From the NCBI GenBank assembly GCA_964020975.1, contig OZ026612.1:57435669-57499668 (forward strand): a stretch of 64,000 nucleotides of DNA, written 5' to 3'. The position numbers were made by a program, and so were the translations under genes. Each line of letters opens with the position of its first letter. The stretch's first letter is position 1. Of this stretch, positions 10,328 to 22,500 are shown piece by piece. This stretch comes from Hermodice carunculata (lineage: Eukaryota > Annelida > Polychaeta > Eunicida > Amphinomidae). The notes under the pieces are model-generated. The model made no database searches, was not told the DNA's origin, and was given only the letters and a program-made list of their open reading frames with translations.

Positions 10328-11989
10328 AAGTTTGCACTAATCCTTCACACTCACCATCTTCCCTACCCAGTGAAGTTCATGTTGAATGGGCTTAGCTCTA
10401 GACAACAATTTTCTAACATTAAAGTCTTCTCAGACAGACAGTCACACCCCCATGGTATCCAACAGGCTAAGATGATGAAATCTACTGTACTGACTTTCTA
10501 AAGAATGCACTCCTGCAATACACATTTGGCAATGTGTCATTTGTTTAACAGGTCAAGTTCCAATGCTTGGACAAAACTTGAAACCAAAAGATGCTCCCTG
10601 TTGTGTTACAGAAAGAGACACTATATGTGACTCATGCCACTTAACATCTTCCTATTTGACTTCACTGGCTCATTTCCTGTAGCCTTTCAGGAGGTGCACT
10701 ACAACAGTTGGCTGTCTGCCAGTTGTTATATTGCATCGTCCTACCTGACAAAGCTATCCAATTCCAGACAGAGACAGACACACAAACACATGAATGACTA
10801 AAAGAGGTCTTCTGTTGATGCAACTGTTAATCCATCACAATAAACATCTTCTCCTAATACTCCGCCCAAACCATTTATAACTCCAAACAGCAGTTTTGGA
10901 GAAGATATTCCGAGAGTTTTTGACAGGCACACTTGTTCCAAGAGCTGTGCTGGCTTTGAAGAGCCAGCACAGCTTAAAGAAGAAAAAGTTTCTCCTCAAT
11001 GTGTCTCTTCACTTTCAGCAGAATCAATGAGAGACTGTGAATAAAATTTTATGTCAGAGCAGAATAGATGATGAATCTTAATTCCATCCAGACTATGGTG
11101 CTAAAGGCTTTGGTGAGAGTGATTTTTCCATTGCCCAGCAAGTCGTGGCATTGCTGTGACATGACCTGCAAGGCAATGCAAGAAAACCATGGACTTCAGG
11201 CATGCTGGTACTTCAATGAAGGTTCTTTCTGTGAGGAATTTTGAATATACAATTCCTAATAACAATTACGGCAAAATATATGTATAAAACTTGTTCACTG
11301 AAAATGGCTTAAAAGGAAGAGAATCTTAGCATTAAAGACTTCTGTGATCACGGCAATTTTTGGCAGTCTGAAACATGTTTTGCCCCTTTTTTATTTGTCA
11401 CAGCAGATACCACATGTACAAATTTACACACTTTTGCATGTACCTCTTAGCATGTAGTTAGCATAACTGACCAATATCATACATGTAATAACAACATTTT
11501 TCAACCTCATTTGATATTTGTTATCCTTTAACTGTTCGATAATTAAAAAAAAAAGCCAAGATGGCTATCTAAATAGCCTGTCATCAGCTGACTAATGATA
11601 CATTAAACCCAAAATAAGCCCCAGCCTGAGATGAGCCGAGTTGCGCTTCACCTGCAGTGTGAACTGAGTTAAGATCAGCAGAGCTGAACCTAGTTTAACT
11701 TAAAGCTGATAATATTTTGTGACCTAGTTTTACTAAAAGCCTTCCAAAGTATATCCCCACCAAGCTTGCTAATGGTCTGGAGTACGGTTTTGGAAAATAA
11801 TTACATAAACATATTTGTACACCAGCATTCCAATATATGTATAAACCATGCCAACATGTATTCTTATCGATCGTAACATAGTTTTGAAAATTGATACATT
11901 AGGAAATACTAGTGGTGCTACTAAAAGTACATGTTTGGGGAAGATTTAGTCAAGCTATATTCTACTCTTTTTAGAGACAATACAGCACA
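10328..11989. other. No gene seen
   Basis: Contains a small hairpin at 10942-10973 (AGCTGTGCTGGCT ... AGCCAGCACAGCT) and a decayed palindrome near 11137-11187. No conserved coding segment was found. Confidence 0.35.
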
Positions 11990-12680
11990 TGGTTTAAGAT
12001 AAGTTGAAAATTACAGAAACACAAACTCATTAAAAAAATTACAGCACCACCAGCTAAACAAATTAAAGTCCAGGGGTTCCTAGAAATGTTTGTCTGCAAT
12101 TTCCAAGCAATTGGTCTAGCAATTTTACAGTAAATGATTTTACAACTTTCCAAACAAAAATCATTAAAAAATATGAAAATAATAATAATAACAATAAATG
12201 ATTGGAACCTGACCAATTGAAGAAACTTGCTACAGATTCCCCCAAAGTGTGTCCCCAAGTGATTTGAAGTAGATCTGGGCAGACAACCATTTTGAACAGT
12301 ACAAACACATGCATTTACTGTTATCTTTAGGTCACCATTCTAACATCTACTTACTGATTCTTACCGAATTTCAAAATTAGTTTACAGATAAAGCAATGAA
12401 ATTACATCCTCCTAGTGAACCACTTCAGCGGAGATTAAGTCAAGCCATTTTGACCAATTTTGAAAAGAATCCAACTTGCAGTTTGTGGGAAGTTCAACAT
12501 TTGAAAAACAAAAATGCATACCAAAAATTTACATACATATGTATCTTGAAAAAAATCAAAGCACCACCTGTTAAACAAATTAAGGTCTACCGGTTCCTAG
12601 CAGCATCCCTGTGCAATTTTGCAATTTTGAAGCAAATACCCATGTGGTTTTGGTGAAAGTTTTATTAAGATTTTTTTTCT
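11990..12680 (+). repeat. Dispersed repeat R2, two tandem units
   Basis: Two related units start near 12044 and 12563 ('agcaccacc-g-taaacaaattaa' then 'gggttcctag'), a period of about 519 bp. They match the larger array at 41-47 kb. No coding capacity was seen. Confidence 0.6.
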
Positions 12681-13440
12681 ACATCTTGCCAAAAATCCAT
12701 CAAGAAGATTACTGAAAGAAATTGGAACCATGTACAAACCTTCAAGGATAGGATAATTTTTAAAAATAAACAATTCACACTGGGATGCAGATGCACAGAG
12801 AATCTCAAAGATACTCTAGTCAAATCAGGAAGGTATGTTTATTACATCAACAAAGGGGATATGAACCAATTTCTTGGCATACAGTTCCCAAAACAAATCA
12901 CTAGGGCCTCTCCCTTAAGATCAAGATCCTGGAACACATCTCTATCCTACCTGAACTGAAAAAAAAAACTGGAGACACTCCGGCTCCAAAGAGAATACCA
13001 CTGAATCCACCAACTGTGCACAATCGAACCTTTTGGTCTCAGTGTCATGGGAAATTAGGCAACCTTGCCAACTACATTATACTTATTTTAAATTTCTCTT
13101 CCCTACTTCTGTATGACAACAAAGATACAATGAGAGAACAGAAGTGGACACATTCTGTAAATAATAGTAGCCAACAATTTGTCTTCATGACAATTTCATA
13201 AATTCTCTTCTACATACAACCTTAAATGTGAAAATTCCTTTTTTTCGTCCATCTATTTTATATGGGTGTACCATTCCTCTGCAGAGATAGCTTACTCCCA
13301 GAGGGTTCTCAAGAGGAAAAACTTCTCTTTGTCCCACATTTTCATCTTCACACTGAACCCAGGCATCCTGTTCACACACAACCAGAACAAGGACGCTGAT
13401 CAGACTTGATGACAAACAACCAGTTGAAACTAACATAAAC
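12681..13440. other. No gene supported
   Basis: Unique-looking sequence. A short stretch at 12783-12960 reads like part of a retroelement but is too weak to name. Confidence 0.3.
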
Positions 13441-14161
13441 CAGGGATGTAATATAAATGGACTGCCAACGGGAGGGCTAAGCCGTTTAGCGGCCAACTGG
13501 GCGCGACAACTACACAGCATGTTCAGTAGCACTGCTCAAGTTAATCCCCCCACCCCCACCCCCGCTCAGTCCCTTTGTTGTTCCATCCATGTTTCTGCTT
13601 TCGGTTGTATCAGGTTACTTACATTGGGTGTCCTATTGTACCATGTTCAAAAACAGGGCGATTTATGCCTGCACAGCCAGTCTTATCGTTTGAATCAGAA
13701 CCGTGTGAGTCCATCAATATTTTTTTCATTAATCGGTCGATAAAATGGTAAGTTCTTGCAATTTTTCTGCCCAAAATGATGCAAAGTTGGACAATTTGCA
13801 TGCATAGTAACTCCTTATGCTGTTGTCGGTAATATAGAACATAGTTTCAGATGGATACTAGTAGTGTATGCCAGTAGGATTATGATGGTGGTTTCATTTC
13901 TTGTGGCCAAGTCTGGCATAACGTTAATTTTTCACTTTAAAATGTGAAACACGGTGTACATTTCTGCACATTTCAGCTAATGATGTGATTATTCTCACCT
14001 TTTATCACACGACCTGGCCCCACGAGACTGCCAGCGGCCAGGGAGTTGTGTTTGTTCAGCAATGAAGGTGCTCACTTAAACACCCAATCACTTAAGCAAC
14101 GGCAACATAGATGGTACAAAAGGGGCCCAGCCATTGGCAGTCCATCTATTGCACGTCCCTG
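13441..14161. mobile_element. hAT-like non-autonomous DNA transposon
   Basis: The inverted ends (CAGGGATGT ... ATGGACTGCCAACGG against CAGGGACGTGC ... ATGGACTGCCAATGG) run about 37 bp. The CAGGG start is typical of hAT. The flanks CATAAAC (left) and CATCAAC (right) look like a worn target duplication. It is 721 bp with no transposase. Confidence 0.65.
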
Positions 14162-14163
14162 CA

Positions 14164-14994
14164 TCAACAGACTTTACGTGACACACCTGATGAAACAATG
14201 TTACCAGGATCATTTAATGTAGCATTACTGGCTTCTGTTTTTTTCAGTACCTGATGAGCCTCCTTCCAGGTGAAACGCATCGTGCTCTCTCTTCAACATC
14301 CTTTTCATCAGAAAAGTTTTAACGGCTGCCTTGCTGTCAGGCACTTGCTTGTTTCCCTTTATTAAGATCTTCAAAAAAAAAACCTAAAAAAATCATTAAA
14401 TTGTGACCTGTTGCACAAACTTGGTTGAGACCCAGTCAAAGTCTGCCCCTGTCAAGTTTGATAAGGATCTGGTCAACAGTAACAGAGAGGTTCAAAATGT
14501 AAAGTGTGGATGACAGACACATATGGAAGGACGATGAACAACAGACCACTCAACCACCTCAGGTGACTGTGAAGTCAGCTGAGGTGTAAAAAAAAAAAAA
14601 CAAAAAAAAAAAACCAAAACAAATAAATAAATTCAAGATGATTTGGAAAAACCCAATGATTGACTTTACTGAACACTAAAATTAACTTGTCTGTAACAAT
14701 AAAGAACACCAGTACAATTGATGCATAACAGAATACTATCCATCTTACACTGGCAAGTATCCCTATCTACAACGACAAGTTTATACCAAGATTGGCAATT
14801 ATGTCTGCATATTGCAGAGGAAGCTGTTACTATAGATTGTATAGCTCTTTTAACAAAGATCAAATATATCTGGGAAATACACCATGATTTAAACTTTGGC
14901 TCATACATTGTCAGTCTCAAAGATGTTCTCAGAATACAATTTAAAAAGTGTTCTGTTCCCAGACATACACAATGTCATGTCTATATTTGATTTC
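14164..14994. other. VCPIP1 3' flank / probable 3' UTR
   Basis: Between the hAT-like element and the VCPIP1 stop. It holds a poly-A run around 14589-14620 and no credible coding segment. Confidence 0.4.
14358..14363 (-). terminator. Candidate polyadenylation signal of VCPIP1
   Basis: AATAAA on the minus strand about 630 bp past the VCPIP1 stop. The intervening ~630 bp contains A- and T-rich runs (14589-14620) and no gene, so it would be 3' UTR. No transcript evidence is available and other signals may be used. Confidence 0.3.
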
Positions 14995-16383
14995 CTATGA
15001 ATCCTCCATATGCTCATCCTTTGCATTTTCATCACAGGACATCTCTGACAACTTTGGCTGTCCATCAGTCCCTGTCTGGTTCTCCACAGCAGAAGGCTCA
15101 TCTCCGATGCAAGTGCCTTTTTGCAGCTCATCACTGGAGCTGGGTGTGCCCTCTGGTGGCAGATTATCACAGCGAGAGTCAGATGCAGCTTCTGCATCAG
15201 TCTGGGTTTGACCTTCACTTTGTTGTACATGTATATCCAGTGTGGAAACATGTACTATGGCAGTTTCCTGTTTTGTAGTATTTTCCAGTTCACTGCTAGA
15301 TTTCTGTGAATTACCTACACCTTCTACACTGCCCTGTACTCCAGCAGCAGACTGTTCTGTTGACCGCAGCACAGAGCTACCCACTTGTACATCCATGGGC
15401 TGCTGTCCAGACTTTTCTGTGCAACTACTTGACTCTTCCACAGCAGTCACAACCTGGTTTTGTGCAGCAACAGGACAGTCTTGCACATCCATAGCAACCT
15501 GTGTTTCAGTTGCTGTAGGAATGGATTCATGTTTTGTTTTGGTGCATGGATCGCATGTACTTGTATGTTGTGTATCATCAGAATCTTGTGCAGTGCCACT
15601 TACTGTAGATTCTAAACTGTGTGTTTCTAATTGTGTCTGCTCCATAGTTGAAGCCCCATCTAATTGTGATTCTCTTTTTGTTTCTGTTGCCATGGGCTCT
15701 CCTTCCTTAGGTTTCTGTGTTTGTGGGGTAGTTCCCTGTGGTTGCTGGGGTGTGTCTAAGCCTGGACTTTCTGGATCCTCATCTTCCTTACCTTCCAAAG
15801 CAGACAACTCTTGAATTGTAGATGCCAATGTTTTTAAAAGTTCAAATCCTTCATTAGTAGTGTTCGTCACATCTTGGTTGAAGACCGTGTACCCAGGTCC
15901 TACCCGCTTAAACCTAGAATCTTCGCCAGTAGTACTGTCCCTCCCCTGCAACTCTTCTATTTTAGGTTTATCTATCTCCATGGCAACTGCTTCACTTACA
16001 GCACCATCATCATCCATCTTTTCTTCATTTTCTGCTTCTATCACAGCTGAGGTCTCTCCTTGGCTGCCCATGGCAGAAGTCTCTTGGGTAGCACTGGCTG
16101 TACTGGTTTCCGATAAAGAGTGTCCCTGGCCAGTGAATGGGATAGCAGACATTTGCATAGCCTTGTTTACAATTACTCCACTTGACCCCACACTTAAAGC
16201 TTTCTTAACACCTTCAGAAGGTCTCAGTGTCAGTGCACTAGGTGGCACACTTGTGGCAAGAGTACTGGGGAGGGCAGCCACTGTGTCTTGCACTCGTTGC
16301 TCTATACCAGGTTCAACTGGAAAATGTCCCAGAGGCTCCATGCAGAGTTCTAAAAGGTCAGACTCCTCATTGTAACGGAACAC
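14995..16383 (-). CDS. VCPIP1: VCPIP1 coding exon 15 (long acidic C-terminal tail and stop)
   Basis: Residues 944-1405. It opens VFRYNEESDLLELCMEPLG, HFPVEPGIEQRVQ (human FVYNASEDRLELCVDAAGHFPIGPDVE) and keeps GSSGVIVNKAMQ and FTGQGHSLSE (human GSGGVVKKKSEQ, FQGKGHSLG). The rest is a long Glu/Ser/Thr/Gln-rich low-complexity tail ending HMEDS, then TAG at 14997-14995. Open frames on the opposite strand here are shadows of this composition. Confidence 0.94.
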   Translation of the reverse strand: MFRYNEESDLLELCMEPLGHFPVEPGIEQRVQDTVAALPSTLATSVPPSALTLRPSEGVKKALSVGSSGVIVNKAMQMSAIPFTGQGHSLSETSTASATQETSAMGSQGETSAVIEAENEEKMDDDGAVSEAVAMEIDKPKIEELQGRDSTTGEDSRFKRVGPGYTVFNQDVTNTTNEGFELLKTLASTIQELSALEGKEDEDPESPGLDTPQQPQGTTPQTQKPKEGEPMATETKRESQLDGASTMEQTQLETHSLESTVSGTAQDSDDTQHTSTCDPCTKTKHESIPTATETQVAMDVQDCPVAAQNQVVTAVEESSSCTEKSGQQPMDVQVGSSVLRSTEQSAAGVQGSVEGVGNSQKSSSELENTTKQETAIVHVSTLDIHVQQSEGQTQTDAEAASDSRCDNLPPEGTPSSSDELQKGTCIGDEPSAVENQTGTDGQPKLSEMSCDENAKDEHMEDS

Positions 16384-16498
16384 CTGTAAGTACACAAATA
16401 AAAACATTTCAGATTTTAAAAAATCACCGAGGCTTCTGTCTGTGAAGTAACCTTGAACCCCACAGTGAAGGCCAGCAGCATTTCAGTATCTTTTGAAG

Positions 16499-16538
<40 letters not shown>

Positions 16539-19500
16539 AAGTGAGCCATCAAAGTTTGGCATATATGTTGTCCAACTGCCCACAATGGTGTTGGCTCATC
16601 CCCCAGGCTATTTCTGTGGTTGGCTGGCTGGCTGGCTGGCTGGTCTGGCACTAGCAACTTTACAACTGTTGCCAGTTTGGCAATTAAAACATGAACTTCA
16701 TTTGCTAATTGCTGATTATGTCAGCCAAAATCATAAGCAAAATTTATACTTTCAAAGTATGCTCAATTATAATTAACCTCATCAGCCAATTCCTGATCAA
16801 GTCAGCCAGCACAAAGAGCAAAGTTTACCTTTTCATTGTATGCTCAATTTTTTAACCTCATCAGCCAATTGCTGATTATGTTAGCCAAAACCATGATCAA
16901 AATTTACATTTTCAATATATGCTCAATTATCATTAACCTCATTTGCCAATTGTTGATTATGTCAGCCAAAACAATGAGCAAAATTGACATTTCCAAAGTG
17001 TGCTCAATTATCTGAATAATTAAGTAGAATCCATGAATAGATGCATCAAAATCAAATAAATTATGAAATATCCTCAGCCAATTTGGCTAACACTCATGAA
17101 ATTTAGCTGGCCAAATTGCACCTATTTAATCCATTGGCTATTTTAATGGATAACACTAGCCTAGGCTGGTTGCAACTTGGGAGGGCTTCACTGAGCCACC
17201 ATTGCATCTGTACCCTCAGTACACAGTTAAATGGCCACATTATGTAAGGTCTTGGTGTGTATTCATCCAACTGCTTCATTTTTTGCATGTGCATATCAAT
17301 GAAGTCTGCGATTTTTGTGTGCATTACATGGACTGATAATTTTAAACAGCTTTCTCCACTGCAATAGTCTCATTTCCCTGAGAGTCACCTCTACCCTCTG
17401 ATCATCAAAAGGCACCTCAAAGGAACATGTATGTGCTCCTTGGAAGCTCCACCCCCAAACTTTTTAAAAATATGCTCTGAAAATAAGGAAATGAAAATTG
17501 GGGTAAGTTTAGTAATACAACAGTTGCCTATCAGAATCACACATCTTCACTTCAGTGAATATTCAATGACTTCTTTCTGGCACACATGGCTAGGGAAGGG
17601 TCACATAGCTGAATACTTGTGCAGTCAAGGGTTCTCAAAACCTGAAAAATTTTGCAACATTTTTTTTGTCATTCACGATAAGCTAATGCTGTTAGATCTT
17701 TTAATGATAAAATGACCATACTGTAATAAAAAAATTTATGGACGATCAACATGAACTCCAATCATGTTTTACACACATTGGTTTAAGCAGGAACTGCCAG
17801 TTTCTCTGTTCATCCATGTGTTGCCCCATACCTCTACACAATTAGTGTAGATTTTACATAATTTAAATTCATGTTTTAGTCACCATGCAACAAAATTATA
17901 ATCTTGGTAATCAAGCAGTACATGTTTAATCAGTAAATGTCCCTCTTGTAATCTGCTCCCGTGCTTGGTTGTGACTCAACTCCCACAGCCAATCCCATAC
18001 TTCTGGGCCATGTCATGTCATCTACATACCTGTGATACACGATGAGCTTTCTGCACATTTGGGTCTATTTAAATAGACCTTCCCATTTGTGCATTTATCC
18101 TACAATATGAGCCAAATTTGCCAATGCTTTGGTAGTATTTTGCTCTGTAATATGCCAAAAAAACAGCATATGGTTTGCAAATAAGGTATACTTAGCATTC
18201 TGTATACTGATGGTAATGTTCAATTCACCAAAGAGAAATGATTGGTGTTGAGCAGAATTTCTGCAGTTTAGCTGTTTCACAACAATGAGCATATGAGAAT
18301 TCCTTCATGACATGTGGACTTCAGTCCAGATCAATCATCTCTTTACCTCTAAACAAGGAACTCTTTTATTTTCAGAGTCATTTAAGAATTCCCTTTCAAA
18401 TTATAAATTGTGTGAATTCTGTCTGTTTTGGGAGCCTTATATAATAGCTGATTAATGCACGTCCAGGGGAGTAACCTGTTAGCTATATCTTTATTTTGTG
18501 CTATGAAATACATGCATGACTCATCCATTCCAACTGTGGGCCCCAACTCCAAAACTTTTTCTTTTATGTAAGTAAATTAACCAGCAACACATGGTAGATA
18601 CTACATTGGTCAACAAAATGAACTTGTATTCAACTGCATGTAATGTCAGACTTTGTGACTGGCAGTGTACTATACCAGTGGCAATATATGAATAAAGAAA
18701 AAGCAATGGTGGCTCTCATGACCGATGTTCAAGAAATTAGTCATTCGAGTGTGTCCGTAGTGACAATGGATCTCCATATACAGTTAGAGCCAAGAATTGT
18801 TGCTCTGTTCACATTAAAAGTTGCACCCCGAAACTTACACTTAAGAATTAATGTCTGACAAATACAACTGTTATGGGGGGAAACAAGAGGCTCATGGGCC
18901 TAGTGCTCTGCTAACATATAATCTGATAACCATCACCAAAAATTCTTTTTGCCACTGATGTCCAAGCTACTACCTGCCATTACAAAATCACCTCTTTCAG
19001 CTTTACAGGCCTGATGACCTATGAAACAAAGCTCAAGGTCACTGATATTACATAACATATAAGCATTGGACATGATCTACATATTGTATAAATTTGGAAT
19101 GCCTAATTAAATTGTTTTTTGAGATATGGAATTTCATATCTTTCAAGATATTTTAACCCACAATTTCCGTCAAAGTATAGATGCCACCACTAGTATCATA
19201 TGACCTAACAAAAATAGGCCCTGGTCACTGATATTGTACAACATACTAGCATTGGACATGATCTATATATCACATAAATTTGGCACATCTAATTTAATTA
19301 CTTTTTGAGATATGGAATTTTACATCTTTTACCACATTTTCGCTCATAATTTGTATCGGAGGTGCCAGTAGTATCATAAGCAACTGAGATATTTACCTGC
19401 TCCACAATCTCACTAAATTTTATGAACATCTATCACACATTAAGGATGCTAGAGTGGTCACAAGATCTTCACATTTTGACCCATATATTACATAATACTG

Positions 19501-22500
19501 TACATGGCACCACCAATATCAAACTCCACCTTGATTTGATACACTTGATAGACCCTGAAAGTTACATGGGGCTATCTTGAAAACTGTGAACTGTATGGCA
19601 CTCATAAGTAAAGGTTCATGGATGGAGGGAAGGACAGACGAACACGAGTGATCACTAGCTCTGTGACCTTTGGTCAGCTGAGCTAAAAATGGTATGGATC
19701 GGGGCTGGATTGAAGAACTTTCTTGCAGCTAATATGAATGTTCTACAAAGACAACAAATACTTTATAAAATTAAACATTAATTGCTTGGTCTTCTCTTCT
19801 CATGCAAGTTTGATTGTACTATTTACAGTTTTCTCATTTATGTCGGGGTAGCACACACAGGCTTCTAATATTCCCTCCATACTTTTTACTTCTGTGATTA
19901 ATGAAACTCTGCTGAATCTTTCAACCCGGGGTAAAAACAACGGACAACAAAATCAGTTGGAAAAAAAAAAAAGAAATTCAGATACATGTATTTTAACAGT
20001 GAAATTAACTGGTGAATTCTGAACAAAATCCACCAAAATCACTGCAATTTTTAAGCCCTTTCAACACATCCCAACTTGCCAATCACAGCAGTAAAAATAC
20101 TCTTGTACAGCACTCCCTTGTAAATTCTACGCTCAAAGACTAAACAATTGTATTCTATAGGGTTAATCAACAGCTCTCCTTGGGCCACTCTTTGCACACT
20201 GACAAGGACAACTGCAGTGTTGCCAACCTGCCAAACTTAAAACCCGGGAGATAGAAAGTAAAATTAAGGGAGATTGATAAATTGATACGAAATATAGAAG
20301 CGAAATATTGAGGAATTTCTGGGAGGTGACTCAAAATTGTCAAAAATCCAAACTTTTTCAAGAATTTTAAGCATAAAATTCCGGGAGTCTCCCGGGTAAT
20401 TCGGGAGGGTTGGCAACACTGCAACTGTTGACTATTGGCATATCACTCTTGATGAAAAACAGCCTTAAAGTGCTAATCATGACTATAGTTGTTTTCTCAT
20501 TACTATTAAACATATAATGGATAAAAGATTCAAGTTCTTCATGAAGATACCTTTCATTCAAATACCAGCACGCCTAGTCTAAAGCAATAATCAGTCTTAG
20601 TCAACAGTTTTCCTTGGGACACTTTGCATGCAATGTGCCCCAAGGAAAGCTGTTGACTCAGTCTTAAATCAGCGCTTCATGGGTTAAGTTTTAAGGAGAA
20701 GCTCAGTGCATTTTATACACAATCCACTCAATATTTGATATTTTACGGGAAATTAAGTTGTTCAGATGCTTCAAACAGCACAGTCTCACCTTGCCAGGAA
20801 ATGCTGGCAATTTGACATGCTTCTCGTGAACTAGGCCTAGGTCTCTTTCCACCTGCTGGTAAAACAATCCTCCTTTACGGAACAGCTGTGGCATGTTCTG
20901 CATGTATTCCCAGGGGTCTCGTCCAGTCAAGTGAGACATTACCACGAGGGATGTGATCTGTCGGTCTAAATTGTCTGCTGAATCTGTCAACACAAATATG
21001 GTTAAAACATGTGAGCTTGCCTCTTTGACAGACCAGTATCTGCAGTTTCTCAATTTCGTAATTGTAGTTCAAAAAATATGGAACTTGGGTCTGCTTAGAA
21101 GGCAAGGCCTTTGCATTCATGGTCACACAATATTTGGCCACCATCAGGGATGTATCTGGTCTTTTTTAATCACGTTTACTGACACTAACCTGGAAAGTGG
21201 GGTAACCTAAGACCAAAACTTCAATTCCGGTGAAAAAATCTCAAGAGTCTTTTTTGGGGTGTAAACGCGAAAGGTGAAGTGAAGCTTCCTAATTGGTGAA
21301 CTGCAAACTGGAAAATATACCTGTATACTGTATTTCAAAAAAAAAAAAAAAAAAGCAACTCACTTTAAGTGTAAGTAACATTCTACACTAACAATGGTAC
21401 CACAAACAAACTACAAACTGAGGTTTCTTATAATGTAATCTTCACAAGACTCATGACATAAATATGACATATTAAAAATAAAAAAAGAGAGTTCACCTTC
21501 CTGCATTTGCTCTAGACTTTTAATGAGATCATCTGCACTGGCATTCTGGTCAGCACTGCCCCATGTTGCCATGGGTTCACTCTCTGCTTCTTGTGAAGTT
21601 TCTCCTGCTTCCACTGTTTCTTCCAACACTGAAACATAAGTGCTCCCATTGGTATATCAGACAACAAAACAAACATGTTGGCACACATGCATTCTATTTT
21701 TTGGGGGTGGGGTGGGGTGGGGGATGGGGTGGGGGTGGGGGGCGAGTAGGGTCAAAATAAGTGACTCCAAGCTACCTTCTGGCCACAAAAGGTGGATTTT
21801 TGGGGGGGGGGGGAGGGCGGCAAGGGTAAATTACTAAAAGTAAAGTAAAGTAAAGTAAAGCTCCTTGAAACAGCATCTAGATTGAACTATTCCTTGAACA
21901 GAAGTCCTCTACCATTCAGGTGAGCAACAAAGGCTACTTTGCAACAGTTGCAACTTAAAAAGTTATCTAAAAAAAAATATCAGTTATTTTTCAGGAAGAG
22001 ATTCTATTTACTAAATCAGATGCATGTGCCAGAACTTGAACACCTTCCACACAACAGTAGATGAGCTTGGACAACTTATATTTTGAATAAACTGATGAAT
22101 GCTATTGCTCTTTTCAGTATTGTAGATATTTACATACCACTCATGTACATTTAGTAACAATTGACAGTTCAATGCTGTGTGGTCTTCTCAACTCCTACTT
22201 TCTGTTGTTGCACAATAATATCTGTCACCACCTGTGTGTGGTGATGGAAAACAGCAAAATATCCCCCTTCAGCACTTTGTGTCCCATGAAGCTACAGGGG
22301 ACATTCCGTCAAACATTGCTGAAGGGGAACATTTTTCTGCTTTGCATCACCACACACAGGTGGTGATGGCTTCACCTTATAATAGTTATTTATTCTCTCA
22401 GATTAAGGCCGAGAGTTGGGATTAAAAGCTGTGACAGTTTCTTCCTTTTTACACTTTGGAGAATTTAGGCCTAAAATAATCAACAATGAAATTCATGATG

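Noticed and set aside
12783-12960. Retroelement-like fragment (reading YVYYINKGD)
   Set aside because: Too short and divergent to assign to any family.
15242-16375. Long plus-strand open frames (190 and 171 codons) opposite VCPIP1 exon 15
   Set aside because: They are antisense shadows of a Ser/Thr/Gln/Glu-rich coding exon, with no recognisable domain.
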